Made by a program: the position numbers and the translations under genes | The notes under the pieces: model-generated | Databases searched by the model: none | Told to the model about the DNA's origin: nothing | The model's input: the letters and a program-made list of their open reading frames with translations, nothing else | Origin: an uncultured Comamonas sp. | GTDB lineage: Bacteria; Pseudomonadota; Gammaproteobacteria; Burkholderiales; Burkholderiaceae_C | Direction: 5' to 3' | Assembly (NCBI GenBank): GCA_947306475.1 | Contig: CAMZGS010000011.1 | Span: forward strand, 62,001-126,000 | Length of the DNA stretch: 64,000 bases | Part shown: positions 48,587 to 58,680 of the stretch, piece after piece | Numbering within the stretch: the first letter of the stretch is position 1 | Layout: every line of letters begins with the position of its first letter

Positions 48587-50143
48587 TCAAGAGCTCAGGC
48601 GCTTCACATCCACCAGTGCAATCCGGCGCTTGTCCATCTGCAACACTTCAAAGCGCAGGCCCTCTGCCTCCAGCACGGCGCCCACTTCGGGCAACTGCTC
48701 GAAATGCGCCAGCAAAAAGCCCGCCAGGGTGCTGTACTCGTCGTTCTGCGCCAGGGTATAGACCTCGGTTGCCGTCTCCAGGGCGTGCAAGTCCGCCAAC
48801 CCATCGACGATCCAGTGGCCCGGCTGGGCCTGGGGCTGGATGTCCGGCACCTCCCCTTCCTCGGGAAACTCTCCTGCAATGGCCTCCAGCAGATCAATGG
48901 GCGTGACCAGGCCCAGAATGCCGCCAAACTCATCGCTCACCAGGGCAACCTGTGCTCGAGAAGTGCGCAGCTGCTCCACCAACTTGATGACGCTGACCGT
49001 TGCCGGCACCACCAGGGGCTGGCGCAGGCTGCCCACTTCATCAATGTGTCCGTGGGTAATGATGTCGGCCAGCAGGTCACGCACCCGCGCCACACCCTGC
49101 AGGCGATCCAGTTCACCGCGCGCGACCGGCATCAGGCCATGGCGCGCAGTGAGCAGTTGCTCACGCAAGGCTTGCGGCTCCTGTTCCAGATCGATCCACT
49201 GGATGTCGGAGCGCGGCGTCATCACCGACTGGGCATTGCGTTCGGCCAGGGACAGCACCCCGCTGACCATGTGGCGCTCCTGCAGGCCAAAGGCCTGCTG
49301 TGCTTCGGCGCCGCCATCCACCACGCCGAGGGCATCGCCCGTGGCGGAGCTGCGCCCTCCCAGCATGCGCAAGATGGAATTGGCCGTCCGCTCACGCAGC
49401 GGAATGCGCGCCTGGTGACGGCGCAGGTTGCGCTGGGCCCACTGGTTGAAGAACTCGATCATGATCGAGAAGCCAATGGCGGCGTACAGATACCCCTTGG
49501 GCAGGTGGAAGCCCAGGCCCTCGGCCAGCAGACTCAAACCGATCATGAGCAGGAAGCTCAGGCACAACACCACCACCGTGGGGTGGGCGTTGACAAATGC
49601 CGTCAGCGGCTTGGACGCCAGCAGCATCACACCCATGGCGATGATCACGGCAGCAATCATGACCGGCAAATCGTCCACCATGCCCACCGCCGTGATCACC
49701 GAGTCCAGTGAAAACACCGCATCCAGCAGCACGATCTGCGTCACCACCACGGCAAAACTGGCCCACACGCGCGGCCCATTGGTGGTGTGCTCAATGCCTT
49801 CTAGGCGTTCGTGCAGCTCGGTGGTGGCTTTAAACAGCAAAAACAAGCCCCCCACCAGCAAAATCAGTGAGCGCCCGGAAAAGTCCAATGGCCCCAGAGA
49901 AAACAGCGGTGTGGTCAAAGTTACCAACCAAGAGACGATCGACAGCAGGCCAAGGCGCATCACCAAAGCCAGCGACAGCCCAATGACGCGGGCGCGATCG
50001 CGCTGCTCAGGAGGCAGCTTGTCGGCCAAGATGGCAATAAAGACTAGGTTGTCCACCCCAAGGACAATTTCCAAAACGATCAGTGTGATCAGTCCCAGCC
50101 AGATCGATGGATCCATGACCCACGCAAAGCTTATTGCATCCAT
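48587..50143 (-). CDS. TerC-family membrane protein with CBS and CorC/HlyC domains
   Basis: A 518-aa protein of the YoaE/YegH type. The N-terminal TerC domain (about 1-240) has [20 protein letters not shown] and [15 protein letters not shown], with the acidic metal-site residues in membrane helices. Two CBS modules (about 300-420, [13 protein letters not shown]...) and a CorC_HlyC transporter-associated domain (430-515) follow. TerC relatives export manganese or help metallate secreted proteins; CorC domains occur in Mg/Co efflux proteins. A clear AAGGAG site precedes the ATG. No yybP-ykoY riboswitch was seen upstream, unlike the second TerC gene at 55926. Confidence 0.9.
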   Translation of the reverse strand: MDAISFAWVMDPSIWLGLITLIVLEIVLGVDNLVFIAILADKLPPEQRDRARVIGLSLALVMRLGLLSIVSWLVTLTTPLFSLGPLDFSGRSLILLVGGLFLLFKATTELHERLEGIEHTTNGPRVWASFAVVVTQIVLLDAVFSLDSVITAVGMVDDLPVMIAAVIIAMGVMLLASKPLTAFVNAHPTVVVLCLSFLLMIGLSLLAEGLGFHLPKGYLYAAIGFSIMIEFFNQWAQRNLRRHQARIPLRERTANSILRMLGGRSSATGDALGVVDGGAEAQQAFGLQERHMVSGVLSLAERNAQSVMTPRSDIQWIDLEQEPQALREQLLTARHGLMPVARGELDRLQGVARVRDLLADIITHGHIDEVGSLRQPLVVPATVSVIKLVEQLRTSRAQVALVSDEFGGILGLVTPIDLLEAIAGEFPEEGEVPDIQPQAQPGHWIVDGLADLHALETATEVYTLAQNDEYSTLAGFLLAHFEQLPEVGAVLEAEGLRFEVLQMDKRRIALVDVKRLSS

Positions 50144-50345
50144 GGCAACGCTCCTTGCTGGGCGATCAGGCAGCGCAGTGCCTGAGGAGAAGTGGTATTG
50201 AAACGAGACGAGAAATCAAAAGACAGCGCACGCATGCGCGAGGGGGGAGGTTTCATAGTGGGCGCAAATCTTACCGAAACTGTGCGCAAAATTCACAAAC
50301 TGCGTGCATTACGGGCAAGTTACTCGTAGCAAACCATTGGTTCAG

Positions 50346-51563
50346 CTAGGCTTTTGCCATACGCTGGAAAAAGCCCCCTGGCAAGCTCACCACCCAACCA
50401 TCCAGCTCCAACTCCAACAACTGGGCCTGCAGATGTGCAGCATCCAAGCCCGTGCGTGCGCCCAAGGCATCCAGTCCCACGGGGTCGTAGCCCATGGCCT
50501 CCAGAACAGGATGCTGGGGCGGCACGCTGCCGGGCGCAGCGGCTGGCCCGGAAAAGTCCAGAGGCAGACTGGTGGCTCCCTGATCGGCAGGCGCACGCCT
50601 GAGCGCCGGCGCCGTCGGCGCCTGCAGCTCTTCGATGATGTCCTGTGCGGTCTCCACCAGCTTGGCCCCCTGCCGAATCAGGGCATGGCAGCCGCGCGCC
50701 TGCGGCGCATGAATGGAACCCGGGATGGCAAACACCTCGCGCCCCTGCTCGCTGGCCGTGCGCGCCGTGATCAGGGAGCCTGAAGCCAGCGCGGCCTCCA
50801 CCACCAGAGTGCCGCTGCACAACCCCGAAATGATGCGGTTGCGTTTGGGGAAATTGTTCGCCAGCGGCGGTGTACCCAGGGGAAATTCGCTCAGCACCAG
50901 GCCATGCTGGGCAATGCGCCGTGCCAGATCCTGATGGCGCGCGGGATAGACCCGATCCAGTCCGGTACCTACCACCGCCACCGTGGCCAGGGTGTGCAGC
51001 GGGGCTGTCGCCAGTGCACCCTCATGCGCTGCGGCGTCGATGCCCGCCGCCAGACCGGAGACGACGGTCCAGCCCATTGCCGCCAAGGCGCGAGCAAACT
51101 GGTGGGCGTTCTCCGCCCCCTGGGCCGTGGGATTGCGCGAGCCGACCACCGCCAGGCAATGCACCATCTCCACCAGCGGCGCGGGGCGTTGCAGCCATGC
51201 TGCCGGCCCCTGCGCGTACAGCAGCAGCGGCGGATCGGCAATCTGCAGCAGCGCTGGGGGGTAGCGCGGGTCGCCCAGCGCAATCAGCGCCTGCTGCACC
51301 CCCGCAGCCGGGCTGTCGTGCAACCATTGCCATGTCTGCTGCGCGCGGTGCTCCAGATCGGGGACCGGCGTGGCCAGTTGTTCTGCCTGGGCTGCACTGA
51401 CGCAGGTGCGCCAGTCGGCAACGGTGGCGGCAAAGACCTGCTGCGGCGTGCCCAGCCGCGTCAGCAGCCGCCGGGCGCTGGCATTGCCGATGCCCGGTGT
51501 GCTCAGCAGCCGCAGCCACGCCAGCAGCTCCGGCTGCGTCCATTCGGGAACGGGTGGCGGCAT
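50346..51563 (-). CDS. dprA: DNA-processing protein DprA (Smf)
   Basis: A 405-aa protein. The N-terminal SAM-like region is followed by the extended Rossmann fold (AVVGSRNPTAQG, SGLAAGIDAAAHEGAL, GTGLDRVYPARH, EFPLGTPPLANNFPKRNRIISGL) and a C-terminal winged helix. DprA loads RecA onto incoming single-stranded DNA during transformation. It lies 24 bases downstream of the LysM-protein gene, the standard arrangement in this order. Confidence 0.96.
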   Translation of the reverse strand: MPPPVPEWTQPELLAWLRLLSTPGIGNASARRLLTRLGTPQQVFAATVADWRTCVSAAQAEQLATPVPDLEHRAQQTWQWLHDSPAAGVQQALIALGDPRYPPALLQIADPPLLLYAQGPAAWLQRPAPLVEMVHCLAVVGSRNPTAQGAENAHQFARALAAMGWTVVSGLAAGIDAAAHEGALATAPLHTLATVAVVGTGLDRVYPARHQDLARRIAQHGLVLSEFPLGTPPLANNFPKRNRIISGLCSGTLVVEAALASGSLITARTASEQGREVFAIPGSIHAPQARGCHALIRQGAKLVETAQDIIEELQAPTAPALRRAPADQGATSLPLDFSGPAAAPGSVPPQHPVLEAMGYDPVGLDALGARTGLDAAHLQAQLLELELDGWVVSLPGGFFQRMAKA

Positions 51564-51587
51564 GGCTGCCCCCTGATGCAGCAGGGC

Positions 51588-52784
51588 TTACTGCGGGTTC
51601 TGCAGGCGATCGCCCACCTGCACGCCACGACGCACGTCCATCACCAGCACGTAGGAGACGCGGTCGAACACGCGGAACACCATCGCCGTGCCGTTGGCCT
51701 GATCGGGCAGCTGCACCGTGGCGCGCTGCGGATCGGTCTTGTCCACCAACTGGCGTCCCTGGGTGATGAGCGAGAGCACCATGCCCGGCTGCATGCCATC
51801 CTGCTCGCCACGATTGATGCTCACCACCTGATGCTGGGTGCCATAGCGCATGGCGTTGCTGGTGTAGATACCGACCACCCGCGCATCCACCGTGTCCACC
51901 GGAGCATGCGGCACAAAGCTGCGGAACTGGCGCGGCGGCTCGGGCAGCAAGCGGTCGTTGGCGCGAATTTCTTCCTTGGCGTGGGCGATGTGCAGCGTCG
52001 CCGGAACGAAGCTCGTATTGCGCGGCTTTTCACCCTCAGCACCTGGCTGCTGCTCTGCAGGGGCCTCCTCCACCAGCAGCTCGGCCTTGCCGACGTACTG
52101 GGCCTCATAGCCCAGCACTTCCTTGGTCACCGGATCCACCAGCGGTGTGGCGCTGCGGAAAATGCGGTACATGGTCTGGCCATCGCCCTCGGCCACAAAG
52201 GGCTGCCCCTCGGGGCCGCGGGCATACACCTCATCGCCAGGGCTCATGAACAGGCGCTCGTCGGCGGTGGCGATCAGGCGCGGCGCCTGCGCCAGGGTCA
52301 GCTCCTGCACCACCAGGGGCTCGGCCAGGAAGGGCTCGATCAGGTGCATCTGCACCGTGGGCACGGCCAGATCGCTGACACTCTCAGAACGCACCCGTGG
52401 CGAGAGCTTGACGGTTTCGTTGCCGCTGGCGCTGGTGCGCAGACGCGCATAGCCGTTGGAGCGCTCCAGATACAGGGTCTGACCGGGATAGATCAGGTGC
52501 GGATTGGCGATGGCCTGCATGTTCATCCCCCACAGCTCGGGCCAGCGCCAGGGCTGACGCAGGAACAGGCCGGAGATGCGCCACAAGGTATCGCCCTTGC
52601 GCACGGTGTAGCTTTCGGGGGCATTGGGCGCCAAGGCGGAAAGTGGAACACCCTGTTGCGCCACCTGTTGCGCTGTTGCCTGTTGCTGAGCCGTAATGGG
52701 ATAGTTTTGTGCCTGCGCGGCATCGCTTGCAGCAGCGAGCGCCAGACCCACGGACAGCGCACAGGTAGAGGCAATGGCTTTCAT
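51588..52784 (-). CDS. LysM-domain envelope protein
   Basis: A 398-aa secreted protein. The signal peptide ends near AAQAQ (about 26), and one LysM domain (about 58-107; YTVRKGDTLWRISG...LWGMNMQAIANPHLIYPGQTLYL) should bind peptidoglycan. The remainder (about 110-398) is a conserved domain of unknown function found in betaproteobacterial proteins encoded before dprA. Divergent from def, with a 170-base shared promoter region. Confidence 0.9.
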   Translation of the reverse strand: MKAIASTCALSVGLALAAASDAAQAQNYPITAQQQATAQQVAQQGVPLSALAPNAPESYTVRKGDTLWRISGLFLRQPWRWPELWGMNMQAIANPHLIYPGQTLYLERSNGYARLRTSASGNETVKLSPRVRSESVSDLAVPTVQMHLIEPFLAEPLVVQELTLAQAPRLIATADERLFMSPGDEVYARGPEGQPFVAEGDGQTMYRIFRSATPLVDPVTKEVLGYEAQYVGKAELLVEEAPAEQQPGAEGEKPRNTSFVPATLHIAHAKEEIRANDRLLPEPPRQFRSFVPHAPVDTVDARVVGIYTSNAMRYGTQHQVVSINRGEQDGMQPGMVLSLITQGRQLVDKTDPQRATVQLPDQANGTAMVFRVFDRVSYVLVMDVRRGVQVGDRLQNPQ

Positions 52785-52954
52785 AGTGATGAATTTCCTT
52801 TACAGCACAGGGCGCAGGCCGCCCGGCGCTCGATACGACACAACCCCGCCGATTCTGTGGTCAAGGCCTGGATTCGGCAACGATTATCCAGGCCCTGCCC
52901 AGCATTGCAGGGCCAAAGTGGCCAAAATAGCGACAGTATTCGTTTAAAACTGTT

Positions 52955-53467
52955 ATGGCACTGCTTCCCATTCTTCGTTACCCCGACCCCCGCCTGCACA
53001 AGGTGGCCCAGCCTGTGGCCCAGGTGGATGCGCGCATCCGCCAGCAGATTGCCGACATGTTCGAGACCATGTACGACGCCAACGGCGTCGGTCTGGCGGC
53101 CACGCAGGTGGACTTTCACGAGCGCCTGATCGTCATCGACGTCTCGCAGGAACGCAACCAGCCCATCGTGCTCATCAATCCGGAGCTGACCTGGACCAGC
53201 GAGGAAACCCAGATCAACGAAGAGGGCTGCCTGTCGGTGCCCGGCATCTACGACGGCGTGGAGCGCCACAGCGCCGTCAAGGTACGCGCCCTCGACGAAA
53301 ACGGCACCAGCCGCGAGATCGAGGCCGATGGCCTGCTGGCCATCTGCATCCAGCACGAAATGGACCACCTGATGGGCAAGGTGTTCGTGGAATACCTCTC
53401 GCCCCTCAAGCGCGGGCGCATCAAGACCAAGCTGCTCAAGCAGCAAAAACAGGCTGCACAGGCATGA
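52955..53467 (+). CDS. def: Peptide deformylase
   Basis: A 170-aa metalloenzyme with the three family motifs: [17 protein letters not shown] (metal-ligand Cys) and QHEMDHLMG (two His ligands and the catalytic Glu). It removes the formyl group from nascent proteins. It overlaps fmt by 4 bp (ATGA), so both formyl-methionine enzymes are coupled. Confidence 0.97.
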   Translation: MALLPILRYPDPRLHKVAQPVAQVDARIRQQIADMFETMYDANGVGLAATQVDFHERLIVIDVSQERNQPIVLINPELTWTSEETQINEEGCLSVPGIYDGVERHSAVKVRALDENGTSREIEADGLLAICIQHEMDHLMGKVFVEYLSPLKRGRIKTKLLKQQKQAAQA

Positions 53468-54441
53468 AGGTCGTCTTTGCCGGCACGCCGGAATTTGCCA
53501 GCGCCGCCCTGCAACGCCTGGTGCAGGCGGGTTACGACATTCCCCTGGTGCTGACCCAGCCTGACCGCCCCGCCGGCCGTGGCATGAAGCTGCAGGCTTC
53601 GCCCGTCAAGCAGACCGCACTGGCGCATGGCCTGGCGGTGGCGCAGCCCCTGTCGCTGCGTCTGGATGGCAAATACCCGGAAGATGCCCAGCAGGCACGC
53701 GCCGCCTTGCTGGCTGCTCAGCCCGATGTGATGGTGGTGGCTGCCTACGGCCTGATCCTGCCGCAATGGGTGCTGGACCTGCCGCGCCTGGGCTGCCTGA
53801 ACATCCACGCCAGCCTGCTGCCACGCTGGCGCGGTGCTGCGCCCATCCACCGTGCCATCGAGGCCGGGGACACGCACACCGGCATCACCATCATGCAGAT
53901 GGACGCTGGCCTGGACACCGGCGCCATGTGCCTGCAACAGACGCTGCCGGTCGAGACACACGACACCACCGCCAGCCTGCACGACCGCCTGGCCGACATG
54001 GGGGCCGAACTCATCGTGCAGGCACTGCAGCAGGCACAAGCCGGCACGCTGACGGCCACGCCCCAGCCTGCCGAGGGCGTGACCTACGCGCACAAGATCG
54101 ACAAGCACGAAGCCTGGATGAACTGGCAGCAAAGCGCCGAGCAACTGGATCGGCGCCTGCGTGCCTTTACCCCCTTCCCGGGTGGCGCCACGCAGCTGGG
54201 CGACGAAGTGATCAAGATCTGGGCCGCGCAGGTCGAGGCCGCATCCGAAGCCGCTGCTCCGGGCACCGTCTTGAGCGCCGATGCCACGGGCGTGCTGGTG
54301 GCCTGTGGCAGCGGTGCGCTGCGCCTGACACAGCTGCAGCGTGCCGGCGGCAAGCGCCTGCCGGCTGCCGACTTTCTGCGCGGCTTTGCCCTGCCGGTGG
54401 GCAGCCTGCTGCACAGCCCACCTCAGGCAAACACTCCATGA
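53464..54441 (+). CDS. fmt: Methionyl-tRNA formyltransferase
   Basis: A 325-aa protein. The hydrolase-like N-terminal domain has FAGTPEFA, the folate-site [22 protein letters not shown] and the catalytic Asp region; the C-terminal OB-fold domain starts near residue 205. It formylates initiator Met-tRNA using 10-formyl-tetrahydrofolate. The stop overlaps the azlC start codon (ATGA). Confidence 0.97.
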   Translation: MKVVFAGTPEFASAALQRLVQAGYDIPLVLTQPDRPAGRGMKLQASPVKQTALAHGLAVAQPLSLRLDGKYPEDAQQARAALLAAQPDVMVVAAYGLILPQWVLDLPRLGCLNIHASLLPRWRGAAPIHRAIEAGDTHTGITIMQMDAGLDTGAMCLQQTLPVETHDTTASLHDRLADMGAELIVQALQQAQAGTLTATPQPAEGVTYAHKIDKHEAWMNWQQSAEQLDRRLRAFTPFPGGATQLGDEVIKIWAAQVEAASEAAAPGTVLSADATGVLVACGSGALRLTQLQRAGGKRLPAADFLRGFALPVGSLLHSPPQANTP

Positions 54442-55280
54442 ACCACGCCCCGGCCCGGCAGTGGCTGGCCACCATGCGCCATCCGGGCGTGCGCCTGGCG
54501 TGGCGCGACATGGGTGGCACCATGCCCGGCATCGCAGCCTGGGGGCTGGTGACTGGTGTGGCCATGGTGAAGGCGGGCATGTCGCTGCCACTGGCGGTAT
54601 TCATGAGCCTGGCGGTGTACGCCGGCAGCGCTCAGCTGTCGGTGCTGCCCTTGATGGCGGCGGGCGCACCGCTGTGGGTGGTGTGGTTCACCGCCCTGTG
54701 CGTGAACCTGCGCTTCGTCATCCTGAGCAGCATGTGGCGCAATTATTTCGACCACCTGCCGCTGCGCCACCGGCTGGCGCTGGGCTACTTCAGTGGCGAC
54801 GTGATCTTTGTGGCCTTCACCCAGCGCTACACCAGCCTGGAAAAGACGCCCGAGCAGCTGCCCTATTTCTGGGGCGCAGCCAGCATCAACTGGCTGTCCT
54901 GGCAGACCGCTTCGCTGGCGGGGATTTTTCTGGCCAACGTCATTCCGCTGGAATGGGGCCTGGGCTTTGCCGGGGTGCTGGCCCTGCTGGGGGTGCTGTA
55001 TTCCATGCTCAAGGACCGCGCCACCTCGGTGGCTGCCGTCGTGTCTGCCGCAGCCGCTGTGGCAGCCTTTGGCCTGCCACTCAAGCTCAACATCCTGGTG
55101 GCCATCGCTGCTGCCGTGGCCGTGGGCCTGATGCTGGAAGACGCCCAGCGCCGCGCACAGCTGCTGCGCCCCAGCCCCGGCATTCGCCCACCCGACCCGA
55201 CCAGAGGCGAGCAGCACCCGGTCCTGCCCCTGCCCCCGGAAGATGACACCGCTGCCGCACGCCAGGAGAAGCAACCATGA
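54438..55280 (+). CDS. azlC: AzlC-family branched-chain amino acid exporter, large subunit
   Basis: A 280-aa membrane protein. [58 protein letters not shown] and the later helices match AzlC/YgaZ. It forms an exporter with AzlD (YgaH) for valine-like amino acids or their analogues. The C-terminal 40 residues are a hydrophilic Pro-rich tail. It overlaps fmt and azlD by 4 bp each, so it is translated as part of the def-fmt operon. Confidence 0.9.
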   Translation: MNHAPARQWLATMRHPGVRLAWRDMGGTMPGIAAWGLVTGVAMVKAGMSLPLAVFMSLAVYAGSAQLSVLPLMAAGAPLWVVWFTALCVNLRFVILSSMWRNYFDHLPLRHRLALGYFSGDVIFVAFTQRYTSLEKTPEQLPYFWGAASINWLSWQTASLAGIFLANVIPLEWGLGFAGVLALLGVLYSMLKDRATSVAAVVSAAAAVAAFGLPLKLNILVAIAAAVAVGLMLEDAQRRAQLLRPSPGIRPPDPTRGEQHPVLPLPPEDDTAAARQEKQP

Positions 55281-55621
55281 TGGACGGCAACAGCCACTGG
55301 ATCTGGGCCTGGATCGCCACTGCGGGGCTGGCCGTGGTCACCGTGATCACACGCGCCTTCTTCCTGATCCCCAAGCGGGAGCTGCCACTGCCCGAGTGGT
55401 TCAAGCGCGGCCTGCGCTACGCTCCGCTGGCAGCGCTCACCGCCGTGATTGCGCCTGAAATCGTCATGCAGAACGGCCAGCTCATCAGCACCTGGCTGGA
55501 TGCGCGCCTGCCCGCCGTGCTGTGCGCGACGGTGTACTTCATCGCCCGACGGGGCATTCTGGGCACCATTGCCACCGGCATGGCGGTGTACCTGCCCCTG
55601 CACATCGGGCTGGGCTGGTAG
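55277..55621 (+). CDS. azlD: AzlD-family branched-chain amino acid exporter, small subunit
   Basis: A 114-aa protein with four hydrophobic segments. VITRAFFLIPKRELPLPEWFKRGLRYAPLAALTAVIAPEIV is the AzlD signature region. It completes the AzlCD exporter. The ATG overlaps the azlC stop. A manganese riboswitch for the next gene begins about 45 bases downstream. Confidence 0.9.
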   Translation: MMDGNSHWIWAWIATAGLAVVTVITRAFFLIPKRELPLPEWFKRGLRYAPLAALTAVIAPEIVMQNGQLISTWLDARLPAVLCATVYFIARRGILGTIATGMAVYLPLHIGLGW

Positions 55622-55665
55622 CCAGCCCGCGCAAAGCGCCGGTTTGTGGTCAAATACCGCCTTCT

Positions 55666-55836
55666 TCAAGGGGGAGTAGCTCCCTGCCTCGGCGCAGCAC
55701 ACCGCCCGCCGGGCAGATTGACAGGTCGTCAACACGAAGCGCAGTGCGCGCTTCCGGCCTGCCAGGCAATCCGGGCCAGATACAGCCGATTGCGAGCAAG
55801 ACCTTTGGGGCGACTGCCATCCATGGTCCCCCAAGG
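55666..55836 (+). ncRNA. yybP-ykoY (manganese-sensing) riboswitch upstream of the terC-type gene
   Basis: All hallmark segments are present in order: AAGGGGGAGTAGC (55668-55680), GTCGTCAACACG (55726-55737), CTGCCAGGC (55759-55767) and GCAAGACCTTTG (55796-55807). The first and last form the P1 helix (AAGG with CCTT). A second hairpin, CCTTTGGGG...CCCCAAGG (about 55802-55836), uses the same CCTTTGG segment and so competes with P1 as the expression platform. This family binds Mn2+ and commonly controls TerC/UPF0016 manganese exporters, as found here. Confidence 0.92.
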
Positions 55837-55925
55837 AGTCTGATCCCTGCGCCAGTGCCTGCTGGCGAACAGCTCCCTGCCATGCATGGCGTTGCCGCTG
55901 TGATCATTGGTACTGTGGAGCTTTT

Positions 55926-56690
55926 ATGGATCTGGACTTTCTGACCCACCTGTCGTTCTGGATAGCGCTGGGGCAAATCATTCTCATCGACATCATGCTC
56001 GGTGGCGACAACGCGGTGGTCATTGCCCTGGCCTGCCGCAAGCTGCCCGCCAGCCAGCGCACCAAGGGCATCATCTACGGCACGGCCGGTGCCATCCTGC
56101 TGCGCGTGGTGCTGATTGCCTTTGCCATGACGCTGCTGCAATGGCCCTTCCTGAAAGTGGCCGGTGCGCTGCTGCTGCTGTGGATCGGCATCAAGCTGAT
56201 CGCGCCGGAAGAGGAAGGCCACGCCAGCATTGAAGGCAGCGACCGCCTGCTGGCCGCCATCAAGACCATCATCGTGGCCGACCTGGTGATGAGCGTGGAC
56301 AACGTGATTGCCATTGCCGGTGCGGCGCAGTCCTCGCATCAGGACCACCAGATCCTGCTGGTCAGCCTGGGGCTGTTGATCTCCATTCCCATCATCGTCT
56401 GGGGCTCGCAGCTGGTCATTCGCCTGATGGAGCGTTTCCCCTCGGTCATCCTGGGCGGCGGCATGCTGCTGGGCTGGATTGCCGGTGGCATGCTGGTCAC
56501 CGATCCGGTGTTCGTCCACCCCGACAACTGGCAATGGATGCCCAAGCTGGGTACGCTGGACGAAAAGGGCCTGGCCGAAATCTCCAGGCCCCTGTACTGG
56601 ACGGCACACGTCAGCGGCGCCCTGCTGGTGCTGGGCCTTGGTATGTTTTTGAAAGCACATGGCGCGCGCAAATCCAACGTTTCAGGATGA
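55926..56690 (+). CDS. TerC-family membrane protein under Mn riboswitch control
   Basis: A 254-aa membrane protein with seven helices. IILIDIMLGGDNAVVIALACRKLP and LVMSVDNVIAIAGAAQ carry the paired acidic residues of the TerC metal site. The central loop (EEEGHASIEGSDRLLAAIK) is cytoplasmic. Members controlled by yybP-ykoY riboswitches, such as E. coli Alx, export manganese. The riboswitch directly upstream makes manganese homeostasis the most likely role. It is shorter than the second TerC protein in this window and lacks CBS domains. Confidence 0.92.
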   Translation: MDLDFLTHLSFWIALGQIILIDIMLGGDNAVVIALACRKLPASQRTKGIIYGTAGAILLRVVLIAFAMTLLQWPFLKVAGALLLLWIGIKLIAPEEEGHASIEGSDRLLAAIKTIIVADLVMSVDNVIAIAGAAQSSHQDHQILLVSLGLLISIPIIVWGSQLVIRLMERFPSVILGGGMLLGWIAGGMLVTDPVFVHPDNWQWMPKLGTLDEKGLAEISRPLYWTAHVSGALLVLGLGMFLKAHGARKSNVSG

Positions 56691-56759
56691 ATGGCATCTG
56701 AAAACCAGAAATGGCAAGCGCAACATGCTCACTATTTTGCAAACTGAAAGGAAGCTGCG

Positions 56760-57113
56760 ATGACCAAACTCTTGCTGCAATGGATGCTCAGCGCCGGGGC
56801 CTTGCTGCTGGTGGCCAACCTGTACAGCGGCGTGCAGATCAGCAGCTTCAGCTCGGCGCTGTGGGCCGCACTGGTGCTGGGGCTGCTCAACACCGTGCTG
56901 CGCCCGGTGCTGGTGGTGCTGACGCTGCCGGTCACCCTGCTCACCCTGGGGCTGTTCCTGCTGGTGGTCAACGGCCTGGTGTTCTGGATGGCTTCGGGGC
57001 TGCTCAGCGGCCTGCACGTGCGCGGCTTCTGGGCAGCGGTATGGGGCGCGTTGCTCTACTCCGGCCTGGGGCTGCTCATCGATTCACTGCTTACGCGCCT
57101 GTTCTCGCGCTAA
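56760..57113 (+). CDS. YvlD-like (phage holin 4-2 superfamily) small membrane protein
   Basis: A 117-aa protein made almost only of four hydrophobic segments. ALVLGLLNTVLRPVLVVLTLPVTLLTLGLFLLVVNG is the core of the YvlD/phage_holin_4_2 family. These are chromosomal proteins, not lysis genes; the biochemical role is unknown. A good AGGAAG site precedes the ATG, 70 bases behind the terC-type gene. The 3' end overlaps the convergent BepA-like gene by 30 bp. Confidence 0.88.
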   Translation: MTKLLLQWMLSAGALLLVANLYSGVQISSFSSALWAALVLGLLNTVLRPVLVVLTLPVTLLTLGLFLLVVNGLVFWMASGLLSGLHVRGFWAAVWGALLYSGLGLLIDSLLTRLFSR

Positions 57114-58607
57114 GGCCTGCACGGCGCGCAGGCGCGTGTCGATGATCGAAGCCTCAATGTGGTCCGCCTGTGCCCCGGCGCGCAGCGCCATGTCTTGCGC
57201 TGCCTTCAAGCGATCCAGGGCGGCGCTGTAGTCACGCACCGCCACCTGCGCCTCCGCCTGAGCACGCAGGGCGCGCAGCGGCTGGCTGGACTCCTGCCAG
57301 GCTTGCGCCAGCCATTGCCACGCCTGGGCATCCAGCGGATGTACTGCCACCCAGGTCTGCAAGGGGCCGCTGGCCTCGGCACCACGACCCAACGCCAGCA
57401 GGGCCCGACTGCGCAGCATGAGCCCGGGGCGCCGGCTGGCAGCTTCGGGGCCGGCAGCCTCCAGCCGCTGCAATGCCTGCGTCGGCTTCTGCGCTACCAG
57501 CGCCAGCTCCGCACCCAGCCAGGCGTGCTGACGCTGGGCACCGGCATCGCCTTGCGCCAGGGGGGCCAGTGCCTGCCACCACCGCTCTGCAGCGGCAGCG
57601 TCACGCAACTGCACTGCGGCCAGGGCGGCGGCATACAGCTGCCCCACCTGCACGCTGCTGCTGCGCTGGGCAAAGTCGCTCTGCGCCGGCACACTCACCC
57701 ACTGGCGCAGGCGGTCCACACCGGGTTGACTGAGCACCCGCGCACGCGCGGCCATCATGGCGTGCTCCACCGTGGTGCGCAGCGGTGCGGTACTGCCATG
57801 GGGCACACGCACCTGCATGTCGGCAATACGCTCGCTGGTCAGCGGGTGGCTGCGCAGGTACGGCCAGCTGCCGTTGTCGTTCAGACGGCTGGCCTGCTGC
57901 AATTTGTCGAACATGCTGGCCGCGCCCTGAGGGTTAAAGCCGGCGGGCTGCAACAGGCTGAAGCCCACGCGGTCGGCCTCACGCTCCATGTCGCGCGAGA
58001 AGCTCAACTGGTTCTGCACCGCTGCAGCCTGGCCACCCACAATTAGCGCCTGCGCCGCATCCGGGCTCTTGCTGGCCGCCAGAGCGCCCAGCAGCAGGCT
58101 GCCGATCACCAGCGGCATGTTCTTCTTGTCCTCGGCAAACATGCGCGCAATGTGGCGCTGGGACACGTGGCTCAGCTCGTGCGCCAGCACGGAGGCCAGC
58201 TCGTCGCTGCTGGTGACGGCGCCAATCAGCCCCAGGTGCACCCCCAGATAACCACCGGGCAGGGCAAAGGCGTTGATGCTGCGGTCCTTGCCCAGCAACA
58301 CCTCCCAGGCGAAGCGCTGGTACAGGTCCTCGCTCAGCTCTCCACGCTGCAAGGCGGCCTGCACCAGGGGCTGCCACACCTGCATGACGTAGTCGTGCAG
58401 CGGCGGGTCGTCGATGTAATCCGGATCGCGGTACAGGCTGGTGATGATGCTGTCGCCCAGCTCGCGCTCCTGGCTGATGGTCAACTGCGCGCCATCGCCC
58501 AGATGCGGCAGCTGCACCTGGGCCGGTGCGGGCATACAGGCCAGACACACCGCCAGGCACACGGCCGAACGCCAGGGGGCAGGCAAGCAACGGGAAAGCA
58601 GGGACAT
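57084..58607 (-). CDS. bepA: BepA-like periplasmic M48 metalloprotease with TPR region
   Basis: A 507-aa protein. The signal peptide ends near APAQV (about 30). The zinc site is LAHELSHVSQRH, with the third ligand in the MEREADRVGF helix. The C-terminal half (about 290-507) is a TPR-like helical solenoid. This matches BepA (YfgC), which degrades or assists stalled outer-membrane proteins such as LptD at the BAM complex. The window also encodes LptD and SurA, so much of that quality-control route is present. Divergent from moaC with a 73-base gap. Confidence 0.92.
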   Translation of the reverse strand: MSLLSRCLPAPWRSAVCLAVCLACMPAPAQVQLPHLGDGAQLTISQERELGDSIITSLYRDPDYIDDPPLHDYVMQVWQPLVQAALQRGELSEDLYQRFAWEVLLGKDRSINAFALPGGYLGVHLGLIGAVTSSDELASVLAHELSHVSQRHIARMFAEDKKNMPLVIGSLLLGALAASKSPDAAQALIVGGQAAAVQNQLSFSRDMEREADRVGFSLLQPAGFNPQGAASMFDKLQQASRLNDNGSWPYLRSHPLTSERIADMQVRVPHGSTAPLRTTVEHAMMAARARVLSQPGVDRLRQWVSVPAQSDFAQRSSSVQVGQLYAAALAAVQLRDAAAAERWWQALAPLAQGDAGAQRQHAWLGAELALVAQKPTQALQRLEAAGPEAASRRPGLMLRSRALLALGRGAEASGPLQTWVAVHPLDAQAWQWLAQAWQESSQPLRALRAQAEAQVAVRDYSAALDRLKAAQDMALRAGAQADHIEASIIDTRLRAVQALAREQARKQ

Positions 58608-58680
58608 GATCGTGCATCCTACAGGGAAGACTTTCTTATGATGCCCGGTTTTCCCACGGGTTCACGATTTCGAGATTCGC

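Noticed and set aside
50144-50345. A yybP-ykoY riboswitch before the first TerC-type gene
   Set aside because: The hallmark GGGGAGTAG and GCAAGACCTT segments are absent on the minus strand.
56760-57113. Phage holin or lysis function for the small membrane protein
   Set aside because: The family name holin 4-2 is historical. There are no phage genes nearby and the protein matches chromosomal YvlD-like proteins.
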